64,000 bases of DNA from contig NZ_BAABWJ010000004.1 in NCBI RefSeq assembly GCF_040372805.1, forward strand, positions 186,001-250,000, read 5' to 3'. The notes beneath the pieces are model-generated. The model did no database searches. It saw nothing but the letters and a program-made list of their open reading frames with translations, and was not told the DNA's origin. Within the stretch, counting starts at the first letter, position 1; every line of letters begins with the position of its first letter. The position numbers and the translations under genes are program-made. The stretch is from Pseudoteredinibacter isoporae_A. GTDB taxonomy: Bacteria > Pseudomonadota > Gammaproteobacteria > Pseudomonadales > Cellvibrionaceae. This document shows positions 53,635 through 62,537 of the stretch, in pieces.

Positions 53635-54432
53635 ATGAGTAAACTCAGCGCGATTATTGTAGACGACGAACAACTGGCGCGTCGCGGTCTGCAGCTACGC
53701 CTGGAAGAATTTTCAGACATTGAGGTCCTGACCCAATGCAGTAACGGCGAAGAAGCTATCGCCGCCATTTCCAGCAAGCAACCCGATCTGGTATTTCTGG
53801 ATATCCAAATGCCCGGCATGAGTGGTTTTGATGTGGTCTCTCGGCTGCAAGGCGACAACCTGCCGTTGATTATTTTCGTGACCGCCTTCGATCAGTACGC
53901 GATTGATGCGTTTAAAGTCCATGCGGTCGATTATGTCTTAAAACCCATCGACGATGAACGCTTGAAAGAAGCCATCGAGCGCGCGCAGCAACACATCCAG
54001 CAACAGCAAAACGCCGACAGCAAAGAAAAGCTAATGAAACTGCTGATGGAATACACGGGCAGCAATGACGTGGAAGCTCTCATTGAAAGCAATGGCACCA
54101 CCTATCCTGACACCATCAACATCAAAGATGGCAGCGAAATTCAGCGCGTTAAAACCTCTGAAATTGAATGGATCGATGCCGCCGGTGATTACATGTGCGT
54201 ACACGCCATGGGCAACACGCACATCATGCGTAAAACGATGAAAGATCTGCAAACCTTACTGAACCCGGATCTTTTCTTGCGTATCCATCGCTCTACCATT
54301 GTGAATGCTCGCTGCATTAAAAGCGCCCAGACCCTGAATAACGGTGAATACATGCTCAGCCTTGAGAATGGCAGCCAGCTGAAAGTAAGTCGCAGTTATC
54401 GCGATAAAATAAAACAACTGTTTGGCAACTGA
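53635..54432 (+). CDS. LytTR-family response regulator (AlgR/YehT type), 265 aa
   Basis: The receiver domain (1-120) has D10/D11, D56 in VFLDIQMPGMSG and Lys in YVLKPID. A helical Gln-rich linker follows (QQHIQQQQN), then a LytTR DNA-binding domain (about 160-262) with IEWIDAAGDYMCVH, FLRIHRSTIVN and LKVSRSYRDKIKQL. AGGAAGGA precedes the ATG. Forms an operon with the kinase, ended by a strong terminator, so the RND genes downstream have their own promoter. Confidence 0.94.
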   Translation: MSKLSAIIVDDEQLARRGLQLRLEEFSDIEVLTQCSNGEEAIAAISSKQPDLVFLDIQMPGMSGFDVVSRLQGDNLPLIIFVTAFDQYAIDAFKVHAVDYVLKPIDDERLKEAIERAQQHIQQQQNADSKEKLMKLLMEYTGSNDVEALIESNGTTYPDTINIKDGSEIQRVKTSEIEWIDAAGDYMCVHAMGNTHIMRKTMKDLQTLLNPDLFLRIHRSTIVNARCIKSAQTLNNGEYMLSLENGSQLKVSRSYRDKIKQLFGN

Positions 54433-54454
54433 ATACCCCCAATGAAAATCACTT

Positions 54455-54479
54455 ATGGCGCCGTTGGCGCCATTTTTTT
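54455..54479 (+). terminator. Terminator of the LytS/LytR-like operon
   Basis: ATGGCGCC, GTT loop and GGCGCCAT followed by seven T. Confidence 0.93.
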
Positions 54480-54725
54480 GTCAGTAGCCTTATCACTACG
54501 GCCACGTTTCCCCTTTTAGGTTCAGATCCGTTTATTTTCAGCAGCAAGCATTTATAACGCTTTAACCTTTCCTTTCGTCTCACCTCTAAGCACCTGAAAC
54601 GAGCCGTTTTGCTGATTACCGCAAGGCCTAACCGCTCTACCGAAGCAGGCTTAATCCCAACAATAGGTACTGCTAAAGTAACTATCAATGAAGTGCCCTT
54701 AATCTATTTATTTTTGGAGACGCTT

Positions 54726-57700
54726 GTGAAGCTGACTTCCAACGCCTTAAAAAATCCAGCGGCCGTCCTTGTTATTTTGGCGATGGTTTTGCTCTTCGGC
54801 ATCTACAGTTTAAGTAAACTGCCAGTACAGCTGTTTCCCGACATTCAAAATCCGGCGATCACCGTTCAAACCAGTTGGCGAGCGGCCTCTCCACGAGAAG
54901 TCGAATCTGAAATCGTAGAACCCATTGAATCAGTTTTACGTGGCCTGCCAGGCATGAAAGAGATGCGCGCTTTCGCGAACAAAGGCAATGCTTTTATCGA
55001 AATGGAATTTGGTTTGGAAACCGATATGCAGCGCAGCCTGATGGAAGTGATTGCGCGTATGAATCGACTCGACCCATTACCCCGTGACGCTTCACAACCG
55101 GTTGTTACACTGGGACGGGGCCGTGGTGGTGACACCCCTGCATTGACCTATTTCTTCCTGCAACAACTTCCCGGTACTGCGGGCAACATTCATGACTACC
55201 AGTCGTTTGCTGAAGACGTCATTCGCCCAGCCATCGAAGCCGTACCTGGCGTTGCTCGCGTAACCGCCCAGGATTCCTCAGCAACTCCCGAAGAGCTGGT
55301 CATTTCATTCGATCCCTACCGCGCTGCGGAACTGGGGATTCCGTTAAGTACGGCGGCGGCCCGTTTGGGGCGTGCGAATGACGTCAGCGGAGGTTTTGTC
55401 GACGTAGGTCGTCGTCAATATACACTGCGCTTCACCGGCCGCTATGAGCCTTGGGAATTGAAGGAACTGGTATTGGAATGGCGCGATGGTCGCCCGATCA
55501 AACTCGGGGACATCGCCGATGTCAGCGTCACTCGTGAAGAAACGTTGTTACACAATACTCAAAACGGTAACCCCGCCATTTCCATTCGCATTGATAAAGA
55601 AAACAGTGCCAATGCTCTGCAAACCCTCGTAGCGGTTAAAGAGACCGTTGAAAGGCTAAACGAAGAACGCCTTTCTGAAAAAGGGCTGGTGATGGTTCAG
55701 TCCTTTGACGCCAGTGTATTTATCTATCGCGCGATTACTCTGGTTACGAGCAACATAGTGCTCGGCATCATGTTGGCTGTCGGCATCCTGTGGTGGTTCT
55801 TGCGTCGATTGCGAGCGACTTTAATTGTGGCTATTGCCATCCCCACGTCGTTGCTCGCTACCTTCATCATGCTCAAGTTGACCGGTCGCAGCTTAAATAT
55901 TATCTCATTGGCTGGTTTGGCTTTTGCAGTGGGAATGGTGCTGGATGCTGCGATCGTGGTCCTCGAGAACATTGTGCGCCTTCGTGAAAAGGGGCTGAGT
56001 GACGACGACGCTTCGCTGGAAGGTGCCGAACAAGTGTGGGGGGCTCTGCTGGCCTCAACAGCCACGACCGTTGCGATTTTTCTTCCCGTCATGTTCATGA
56101 AAGAAGTGGAAGGCCAATTATTCTCCGATCTCGCCATTACGATTGCCATTGCGGTTGTTATGTCTTTGTTTATCGCTGTGAGTATTCTGCCTTTGGCCGC
56201 AAAATATTGGCTACAAGATCAGCAACTTACCGATCACAATTTGGGCTTGTGGCAAAAAATCAGCGGTGGCGTCATGGCCTTGACCAGTACCGCCAAGAAA
56301 CGCGCCATTGTCGCGGTCACATTAATCTGTATACCCGTGGCCAGCAGTTATGTATTGCTGCCGGAAATGGACTACCTGCCACCGGTTAAACGTGATGCCG
56401 TTGATGCGTTCTTCCGGTTGCCGCCCGGCATTAATAAAGACACCGTCGCCAAAGAGTATATTCAAGTTTTGGATGAGCGCATGAAGCCCTTTATGAAAGG
56501 CGAGCGCGAACCCGCCCTGAAAAACTATTACATCCTGACCTTTGGCAGCTTCGGCGGCACGATGGGCGCGCGAGTGAAAGATCAGTCACAAGTGAAAGTA
56601 CTTGAAAAAATCATGCGTGAAGAGATTTTTACCGACCTGCCTGACCTGCGTGCTTACCCCGCCCAAGGCAATCTTTTTGGTGGTTTTGGCGGCGATCGCA
56701 GTGTCGACATTCATTTGCAAGCAAAAGATCGTGACGCCTTGGCGCGCGCTGCGGCCTTGGGCCAGAAAAAACTTCGTGAAATCCTTAAAATTCAAGACGT
56801 CCGTGTAAACCCCAGCCTTGAACAAACGGAACCAGAACTGCGCCTGCAACCCGACGATCGAAAAATTGCGGAAGCCGGTTGGAGCCGAAGCGATATCGCG
56901 CAAATTGTGCGCTCCATGGGCAATGGGCTCTATGTTGGCGAACACTTTAATGGTGAAAAACGCTTGGATATTATCTTGCGCGCCCAACCTTGGGCCTCAC
57001 CCGAAGCACTGGCGACAACGCCAATGGCTACCCCCGCCGGAAATATTGTCCCTCTGGGGGAACTGGTATCCATTGATCGTACAGTGGGCCCACAGCAACT
57101 TCGACGCATTGATCGCCGCCGCACCATCAGTATTTTCATCCGCCCACCTGAAGGGATGTCTCTGGAACACATTATGGAGGTGATCAAACGCGATGTTGAA
57201 CCTCTATTGAGAGCCGAGCTCCCAGCAGATGCCAGTATCCTCTACGGCGGCAGTGCCAACGCCCTGGAGCGCGCCGTAAATTCCATGGCCAGTAACTTTG
57301 CCATTGCTTTACTGGTACTGTTTTTACTCATGGCCGCCCTGTTCCGCTCTGCCAAGGACAGCATGCTGGTGGTCTTGGCGATGCCTTTGGCGATGGCAGG
57401 CGGGATCTTCGCCTTGCAGATACTCAATTTGTTTACATTCCAGCCTCTTGACCTGTTGACCATGATTGGTTTTGTGATTCTCCTGGGGCTGGTGGTCAAC
57501 AATGCGATTCTTCTGGTTCATCAAACCCGAAGCGCCGAGCGCGAAGGCATGAGTCGAGATGACGCCGTGAAATCAGCCTTGATGACTCGCCTGCGCCCGA
57601 TCTTTATGAGCACGGCCACGAGTGTCTTCGGTATGTTGCCTCTGTTACTGATGCCCGGCGCCAGCAGCGTGATCTATCGCGGTCTGGCAGCGGTTATTGT

Positions 57701-57845
57701 CGGCGGCATGTGCGTCAGTACCCTCTTCACATTGATCCTACTGCCCTGCTTTTTACGCATGGGTAAAAAACAAGAAACGACTATTCCGCTTGAGCATCAC
57801 GATAGCAAAGCAACAAACACAGAACCCAAAACAATAGCGCCGTAA
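54726..57845 (+). CDS. RND family efflux permease (HAE1 type), 1039 aa
   Basis: This inner-membrane pump exports drugs or other compounds with a periplasmic adaptor and an outer-membrane channel. It has twelve helices, two large periplasmic loops, and the TM4 proton-relay acids in GLAFAVGMVLDAAIVVLEN. Typical are KNPAAVLVILAMVLLFGIYS at the start, PVQLFPDIQNPAITVQTSW, SREVESEIVEPIE-like sequence, and GFVILLGLVVNNAILLV. The GTG at 54726 has GGAGA 7 bases upstream and gives the standard N-terminus; a longer frame to 54609 does not. Its adaptor gene follows, reversing the common adaptor-first order. No outer-membrane channel gene is seen. Confidence 0.93.
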   Translation: MKLTSNALKNPAAVLVILAMVLLFGIYSLSKLPVQLFPDIQNPAITVQTSWRAASPREVESEIVEPIESVLRGLPGMKEMRAFANKGNAFIEMEFGLETDMQRSLMEVIARMNRLDPLPRDASQPVVTLGRGRGGDTPALTYFFLQQLPGTAGNIHDYQSFAEDVIRPAIEAVPGVARVTAQDSSATPEELVISFDPYRAAELGIPLSTAAARLGRANDVSGGFVDVGRRQYTLRFTGRYEPWELKELVLEWRDGRPIKLGDIADVSVTREETLLHNTQNGNPAISIRIDKENSANALQTLVAVKETVERLNEERLSEKGLVMVQSFDASVFIYRAITLVTSNIVLGIMLAVGILWWFLRRLRATLIVAIAIPTSLLATFIMLKLTGRSLNIISLAGLAFAVGMVLDAAIVVLENIVRLREKGLSDDDASLEGAEQVWGALLASTATTVAIFLPVMFMKEVEGQLFSDLAITIAIAVVMSLFIAVSILPLAAKYWLQDQQLTDHNLGLWQKISGGVMALTSTAKKRAIVAVTLICIPVASSYVLLPEMDYLPPVKRDAVDAFFRLPPGINKDTVAKEYIQVLDERMKPFMKGEREPALKNYYILTFGSFGGTMGARVKDQSQVKVLEKIMREEIFTDLPDLRAYPAQGNLFGGFGGDRSVDIHLQAKDRDALARAAALGQKKLREILKIQDVRVNPSLEQTEPELRLQPDDRKIAEAGWSRSDIAQIVRSMGNGLYVGEHFNGEKRLDIILRAQPWASPEALATTPMATPAGNIVPLGELVSIDRTVGPQQLRRIDRRRTISIFIRPPEGMSLEHIMEVIKRDVEPLLRAELPADASILYGGSANALERAVNSMASNFAIALLVLFLLMAALFRSAKDSMLVVLAMPLAMAGGIFALQILNLFTFQPLDLLTMIGFVILLGLVVNNAILLVHQTRSAEREGMSRDDAVKSALMTRLRPIFMSTATSVFGMLPLLLMPGASSVIYRGLAAVIVGGMCVSTLFTLILLPCFLRMGKKQETTIPLEHHDSKATNTEPKTIAP

Positions 57846-57918
57846 ATCTTTGCTCTCGGTGGGTATCCATACCACCAGCAAACCGATTTATACATTCACA
57901 CGTACAAGAGACAGTGCG

Positions 57919-58977
57919 ATGAAACAGTTAACACAAATGATTTGCGCAGGTTTGATTTTCAGCAGCGCCGTGTTCCCCCACAGCAGCTTCGCCCAAGGTC
58001 CAACCCCAGCAGTCGAAACCGCCGAGGTTACACTCAGCCAGAATGATAACCTGGCCCGCTTACCCGGCACCGTCATCAGCCTTCGAGATGCCCTCCTGTC
58101 CGCTGAAATAAGTGGCCGCCTGGAATGGCTGGCTGAGGTCGGTGAACACGTTAAAAAGGGCCAGACGATTGCTCGCATTGACGATCACCTGCTGAAACTT
58201 CAGTTGCGTAATGACCAAGCTCAGATCAAACGTATCGAAGCCGATATGACCTACCAGCACCGCCAGCAACAGCGCCTCAGCAAACTTTTGCAAAACAACA
58301 GCGTGGCGAAAAATGAGCTGGATCAAGTTGAATCTCGCATAGGCATTCTTCAGCAAGACCTTGCCATTGCCAAAATCAATGCCGAGCGCGCCCAGTATCA
58401 ACTGGAACGCAGCCAAGTCGTCGCGCCCTTCAGCGGCGTCATCGCCCGCAGAGAAATGAATCTGGGTGAGCTGACTCAGGTAGGCAGCCCATTGCTGCGC
58501 CTGGTCGACACAGAGCAATTAGAAATCAGCGTGAACGCCCCCCTGCGAGTCGCCCGTTTTAATCAGCCAGGCACCATGGTGGCTGTACACCGTGACAACC
58601 AGGAAATCAGCACCGAAATTCGCGGTGCAGTGCCGGTTGGAGATGAACGTTCCCGGATGATGGAACTCCGTCTGGAGCTGGAAAATCAGGAATGGCTGAT
58701 TGGCGAAGCCGTCACTGTAGAGCTGGCACAGGCCGCCAGCAAGCAGCAACTCAGCGTTCCTCGCGATGCCCTGGTATTACGGGAGCAGGCTGTTTACGTC
58801 TTCCGAGTAGGTGTCGACGGTAAAGCCCAGCGAGTTGAAGTGAAACCCGGAGCCGGCCAAGGCAACCAAATCAGCGTCAGTGGAGAGCTTCAAGCCGGTG
58901 ACACCATTATCGTACGCGGGGCGGAAAACCTGAAAGATGGGCAAACCCTTAAAATTCTGACCGCTTCCGCCAGCTAA
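57919..58977 (+). CDS. RND efflux periplasmic adaptor (membrane fusion protein), 352 aa
   Basis: The ATG at 57919 gives a signal peptide ending SFAQ. The lipoyl-like domain has SLRDALLSAEISGRLEWLAEVGEHVKKGQTIARID (in parts), the helical hairpin is at about 95-160 (RIEADMTYQHRQQQRLSKLL and LDQVESRIG), then AQYQLERSQVVAPFSGVIARREMNLGE (in parts), and the beta-barrel has LSVPRDALVLREQAVYVFRV. It bridges the permease at 54726-57845 to an outer-membrane channel. It starts 73 bases after the permease stop, and the pair ends in a terminator. No Cys lipobox is seen. Confidence 0.93.
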   Translation: MKQLTQMICAGLIFSSAVFPHSSFAQGPTPAVETAEVTLSQNDNLARLPGTVISLRDALLSAEISGRLEWLAEVGEHVKKGQTIARIDDHLLKLQLRNDQAQIKRIEADMTYQHRQQQRLSKLLQNNSVAKNELDQVESRIGILQQDLAIAKINAERAQYQLERSQVVAPFSGVIARREMNLGELTQVGSPLLRLVDTEQLEISVNAPLRVARFNQPGTMVAVHRDNQEISTEIRGAVPVGDERSRMMELRLELENQEWLIGEAVTVELAQAASKQQLSVPRDALVLREQAVYVFRVGVDGKAQRVEVKPGAGQGNQISVSGELQAGDTIIVRGAENLKDGQTLKILTASAS

Positions 58978-58995
58978 CCCCCCACTTCCCCCTAA

Positions 58996-59036
58996 GGCAG
59001 CTACAGCCCCATCACACACTGTAGCTGCCTTCTTTT
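58996..59036 (+). terminator. Terminator of the RND operon
   Basis: GGCAGCTACAG (58996-59006) pairs with CTGTAGCTGCC (59019-59029), followed by TTCTTTTCTTTCC. Confidence 0.85.
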
Positions 59037-59157
59037 CTTTCCTTGTGCCTTTTCTGACATTTGTCATCTGTAATTCCTGACAATCGACAAGTCTCAAGCA
59101 CTCCTGATTCCAGTAGCCTATACACCATCTAATCAGTTAAACCTCGTAGGCCATATT

Positions 59158-60129
59158 ATGAAAAACGTCGCCATCACCCTATCATTCATTCTAGGCGCCC
59201 TACTCAGCGGCGCTGGTTTTGGCAAATCCATCGCCCAATTTGAAATGGATCTGTATGACTCTGAACGCGAGCGCCCGATAAAATTGAACATTTGGTACGC
59301 CGCAAAAGCCGACTGTCAAAGCGTGCTGAAATGTGTGGACAGCAACACTGAAAGCCCGAATGTCGTCGTCATGAGCCACGGAGCGATGGGCTCGGTTCGA
59401 TCAATGAACTGGATTGCCTACCCCCTGGCAGCACGCGGTTACGTCGTTATTGGTGTCAATCATTTTGGTGAATCCTGGGTGTATGGCCAAGAAAACATTA
59501 ACCCTGCTGCCGCACTCAAACTCTGGGAACGACCTAAAGACATCAGCGTTGCCTTAAATCAATTGGCTAAGCAATCACCCTTTGATAAAGCTCTGAATCT
59601 AAGTGATGTGCTGGCCGTCGGATTTTCATCGGGCGGCTCTACCGTGTTGAGCCTTGCAGGTGCAAAGTACCAGTACGACTTGGCTCGAAAGCACTGTGAG
59701 AAGCACGCCAAGATTGATTTAAGCTGTCGTTATACTCAAGAACGTCATTTGCCTGATTTACCTCGAGAAGCCTACGGCTCCTTTAAAGATAAACGTATCA
59801 CACGAGTCATTGCACTGGACCCGGCGGCAGGCCATATCACCAAAGCAGAAAGCTTAAAAATCATGGACAGCAAAGTACTTGTGTTTGGCTTAAAAAATGG
59901 CGACTTCCTGCCAATCGAACATCACGCCGCTTTCTACCAACAAAACATTCCGCACTCAAAACTGGAAACACTGAACGGCCAAGAAGGACATTTCGTCTTT
60001 CAAGATTCCTGTCAACTTAAGATCAACGTACACGGCATTCCCCTGTGTGAAGATAAGGCGGGTGTTAATCGAAAGTTGGCTCAGAAAAAGAGCGTTAATA
60101 CTGTATTAGAATTTCTCAAAAACTCTTAA
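59158..60129 (+). CDS. Secreted alpha/beta hydrolase (dienelactone-hydrolase/PAF-acetylhydrolase-like), 323 aa
   Basis: A signal peptide (about 1-22, ending GFGKS) directs it to the periplasm. The alpha/beta hydrolase core is visible: VVVMSHGAMGS (oxyanion region), nucleophile motif GFSSGGST, Asp in IALDPAAG or NGDFLP, and His in NGQEGHFVFQD. Four to six cysteines may pair. Similar proteins are annotated as esterases or lipases of unknown substrate. It is a single gene. Confidence 0.85.
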   Translation: MKNVAITLSFILGALLSGAGFGKSIAQFEMDLYDSERERPIKLNIWYAAKADCQSVLKCVDSNTESPNVVVMSHGAMGSVRSMNWIAYPLAARGYVVIGVNHFGESWVYGQENINPAAALKLWERPKDISVALNQLAKQSPFDKALNLSDVLAVGFSSGGSTVLSLAGAKYQYDLARKHCEKHAKIDLSCRYTQERHLPDLPREAYGSFKDKRITRVIALDPAAGHITKAESLKIMDSKVLVFGLKNGDFLPIEHHAAFYQQNIPHSKLETLNGQEGHFVFQDSCQLKINVHGIPLCEDKAGVNRKLAQKKSVNTVLEFLKNS

Positions 60130-60295
60130 ATAGTGGGGTGCTCATTCGCAGCACCCTATTAATTTTCGCCAATGGAAAAATGGACTGCCCCGACTTTTCA
60201 TGACACTTTCAGCACTCATTATGAGGCAGCTTCAAACGCCTCAGGACTGACACCACCGAGATAGAGGCTTACCACAGAACCAAATAGCCAAATTA

Positions 60296-61123
60296 CTAGG
60301 GCAACAAGCGTTCTTTTAACCACTGTTTTGGGGTTTTTCCCAAGCGTTTTTTAAACACTCGTGCCAAGGATGAGGCATTGTCATAACCAACTTCATTCGC
60401 GACCAATCCAACTGGGCGGTTCTTCTGCAACAAACCTTGTGCCATCCCCAAACGCAAGTCGGTTAGGTAATCCATGGGTGCCTTGCCAAGGGTTTCTTTA
60501 AACAAGGCCGCAAACTTGGAACGCGACATAGCAACGCTCTCAGCCATGCTTTCTACCGTCCAATCGCTTTCAGGGCTCTCCTGAAGAGACTTGATCAAGG
60601 GAGCCAACGCGGGATGAGCACTACCAGCGAGGAGCGAGAGTTCCAAGGTACCGCGCATCATTACATACCGTAATATCTGAACCATAAACACATCGCAAAG
60701 ACGATTAATTACCAGCTGGCGCCCTTGATTTTCCGCAAATGCCTCATTGAAAATTAACTTGGCGGTATGGCTGACCTCAGGATCTTCCTCAACATCAATA
60801 AACAGGAACTTGGGTAAATTGTCGACCAATGCGGCTTTTTGGTGGGCTTGAAATTTAATCGATGCACACACCAATTCGGCCTCTTGGGAATCTTCCACCC
60901 GAATGTGATGGTTACCTCCCTCTGGGAGAAAAATCACCGAAGCTCGATTCAGTACCACCCGATGCCCCTGATCGGTCATGAAAACCATAGTACCGGATTT
61001 CAAGAAATGCAGTTGCCCGGCCTTCTCCTGAGCATCAAAGGCTTGCAAGCCACAAAGACTGCCACTGAAAAACACCTCGGCATTGAGGTCAAGGTCTTGC
61101 AGTAACTCACTCAGCGAATCCAC
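60296..61123 (-). CDS. AraC-family transcriptional regulator with cupin domain, 275 aa
   Basis: The N-terminal half (about 20-130) is an AraC-type cupin sensor: GQLHFLKSGTMVFMTDQGHR, VIFLPEGGNHHIRVED. The C-terminal half has two helix-turn-helix motifs: VESMAESVAMSRSKFAALFKETLGKAPMDYL and VGLVANEVGYDNASSLARVFKKRLGKTP (seen in parts). It is divergent from the YHS/thioredoxin/bufferin locus, which makes it a candidate regulator of it. A direct repeat directly upstream of its start (61137-61168) may be its own operator. The ligand is unknown. Confidence 0.92.
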   Translation of the reverse strand: MDSLSELLQDLDLNAEVFFSGSLCGLQAFDAQEKAGQLHFLKSGTMVFMTDQGHRVVLNRASVIFLPEGGNHHIRVEDSQEAELVCASIKFQAHQKAALVDNLPKFLFIDVEEDPEVSHTAKLIFNEAFAENQGRQLVINRLCDVFMVQILRYVMMRGTLELSLLAGSAHPALAPLIKSLQESPESDWTVESMAESVAMSRSKFAALFKETLGKAPMDYLTDLRLGMAQGLLQKNRPVGLVANEVGYDNASSLARVFKKRLGKTPKQWLKERLLP

Positions 61124-61136
61124 TCAGTCCCCCTTT

Positions 61137-61168
61137 TTTGGACAATTTGCCGTATTTGGACGATTTGC
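61137..61168. promoter_or_regulatory. 14-base direct repeat upstream of the AraC gene
   Basis: TTTGGACAATTTGC (61137-61150) recurs at 61155-61168 with one change, 18 bases apart. Tandem half-sites close to two helical turns fit AraC-family binding, so this may be the regulator's operator. Confidence 0.5.
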
Positions 61169-61263
61169 GCATTTTTCTGGCGTTGCGGTGGCTTTCATCA
61201 TCACCTAACTGCGTAATCTACTCAACAAGGGCGCCGAGACAGAGTTTGAATACGCAATCTCAA

Positions 61264-61277
61264 ACAAACATGTTTGT
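61264..61277. promoter_or_regulatory. Perfect 14-base palindrome before the YHS gene
   Basis: ACAAACATGTTTGT is a perfect palindrome in the divergent intergenic region, 64 bases ahead of the YHS start codon. It looks like a dimer-binding operator. The binding protein is unknown. Confidence 0.45.
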
Positions 61278-61340
61278 CAGACAACGTCAGTAAGTGCTCC
61301 AGTTTAATACTACTCACTATTTCAAACGAAGGAAATGACA

Positions 61341-61817
61341 ATGAAAATTACCAATGTATTAAAAATTGCTACCGCGGCCAGCGCCATGCTGTTAAGCAGC
61401 CTTAGTCTGGCTTCATCTGTGAATACCGGTGTCAATGATGTGGCTATTCACGGTTATGATCCGGTTGCTTACTTCACCAATAACAAGCCAGTAGAAGGCT
61501 CAGCAAAGTACACCGCTACTCATGACGGCGCCATTTATCGTTTTTCCAGCGAGAAAAACCGCGATTTGTTTAAAGCGAATGCCGAACACTATGCACCGCA
61601 GTACGGTGGTTTCTGTGCTATGGGTGTTGCATTGAATAAAAAGCTGAATGTTGATCCATCTGCGTTTTACATCGAAGACAACAAGCTCTACCTGAATCTG
61701 AACAAAAATGTTCAGAAGAAGTGGCTACAAGACGTACCCGGCAACCTGAAAACGGCTGATCGAATCTGGAATGGTATTGAGGATCTGTCTGTTGAAGCCG
61801 TGAACGCCGAAGACTGA
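61341..61817 (+). CDS. Secreted YHS-domain protein, 158 aa
   Basis: A signal peptide (about 1-24, ending SLASS) is followed by the YHS fold: AIHGYDPVAYFTNNKPVEGSAKYTATHDGAIYRFSSEKNRDLF (in parts), PQYGGFCAMGVALNKKLNVDP and LYLNLNKNVQKKWLQD. YHS domains often occur in metal-handling proteins, but this periplasmic family has no assigned role. The ATG at 61341 fits the AAGGA site at 7 bases better than the ATG at 61335. It is 8 bases ahead of the thioredoxin gene and heads the second bufferin locus. Confidence 0.87.
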   Translation: MKITNVLKIATAASAMLLSSLSLASSVNTGVNDVAIHGYDPVAYFTNNKPVEGSAKYTATHDGAIYRFSSEKNRDLFKANAEHYAPQYGGFCAMGVALNKKLNVDPSAFYIEDNKLYLNLNKNVQKKWLQDVPGNLKTADRIWNGIEDLSVEAVNAED

Positions 61818-61825
61818 CCTCTGTC

Positions 61826-62155
61826 ATGAGCGAGCACGTGATCGAAATCAGCAAAAACGGGCACGACTCGACCACACCACTGGTACTGCTGTGGTTCAGC
61901 GCGCGGTGGTGTGGCCCCTGTCAAGCAATGGCACCGGTACTTGAGCTTGTTGAAGAAGTCTACTCTGACACGATGACAGTCATCAAAGTCGACGCAGATC
62001 AGCAGCAAACCCTAGTCAAGGAATTTGGAATTCGGGCTGTACCGTCATTCGTGCTTCTTGCTCGTGGAGGCATTATCGACGCACGTTCCGGAGCAACAGG
62101 ATACAAAGATTTGAGTCAGTGGCTCGATCATCACCTAAGCAACACACCGGACTGA
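61826..62155 (+). CDS. Thioredoxin, 109 aa
   Basis: A standard thioredoxin fold with active site WCGPC (C29, C32), [21 protein letters not shown] with the cis-proline, and [12 protein letters not shown]. No signal peptide, so it acts in the cytoplasm. It lies 8 bases after the YHS gene and 53 before the bufferin precursor. In this setting it could keep the precursor's four cysteines reduced for the MNIO enzyme, or release oxidised intermediates; this is inference. Confidence 0.93.
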   Translation: MSEHVIEISKNGHDSTTPLVLLWFSARWCGPCQAMAPVLELVEEVYSDTMTVIKVDADQQQTLVKEFGIRAVPSFVLLARGGIIDARSGATGYKDLSQWLDHHLSNTPD

Positions 62156-62208
62156 AAAGTTCCAAACATCTGGTGCAAAAACATGCACAACTGTATGAGG
62201 ATACGCAT

Positions 62209-62505
62209 ATGAATCAGAAACAAAAAATCGCCAGCGCAGCTCTGGCCCTTGCATTGGCAACAGCCGTCGTGGCACCGACGCATGCAGCGGGAAAAGAAAA
62301 GTGCTATGGCATTGCGCAAGCCGGTCAAAACGATTGTGGCAACCTGGCCGGCACCCATTCCTGCGCAGGTCAGTCAACGGTCGATAACGACCCCGGCGAG
62401 TGGAAGCTTGTTGCCAAGGGTAGCTGTGAGAGCGTGGGTGGCATGTTAAAAGCTGAAGCCAAGAAACGCTACAAAGAGGCCCAAGAGGCAAAAGCCAAGG
62501 CTTAA
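62209..62505 (+). CDS. DUF2282 bufferin precursor BufA (second copy), 98 aa
   Basis: The ATG at 62209 follows GAGGAT about 8 bases upstream; the in-frame start at 62119 lies inside the thioredoxin gene. A signal peptide (1-26, ending THA) is followed by four cysteines (C32, C43, C52, C73) in [23 protein letters not shown] and GSCESVGG. The C-terminus is Lys/Ala-rich ([16 protein letters not shown]), which the first copy lacks. The cysteine intervals (11, 9, 21) equal those of the precursor at 50511-50801. Same operon as the DUF692 and DUF2063 genes. Confidence 0.93.
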   Translation: MNQKQKIASAALALALATAVVAPTHAAGKEKCYGIAQAGQNDCGNLAGTHSCAGQSTVDNDPGEWKLVAKGSCESVGGMLKAEAKKRYKEAQEAKAKA

Positions 62506-62537
62506 GTCACCACAGTGTGAAATACGAGGAATCCATT

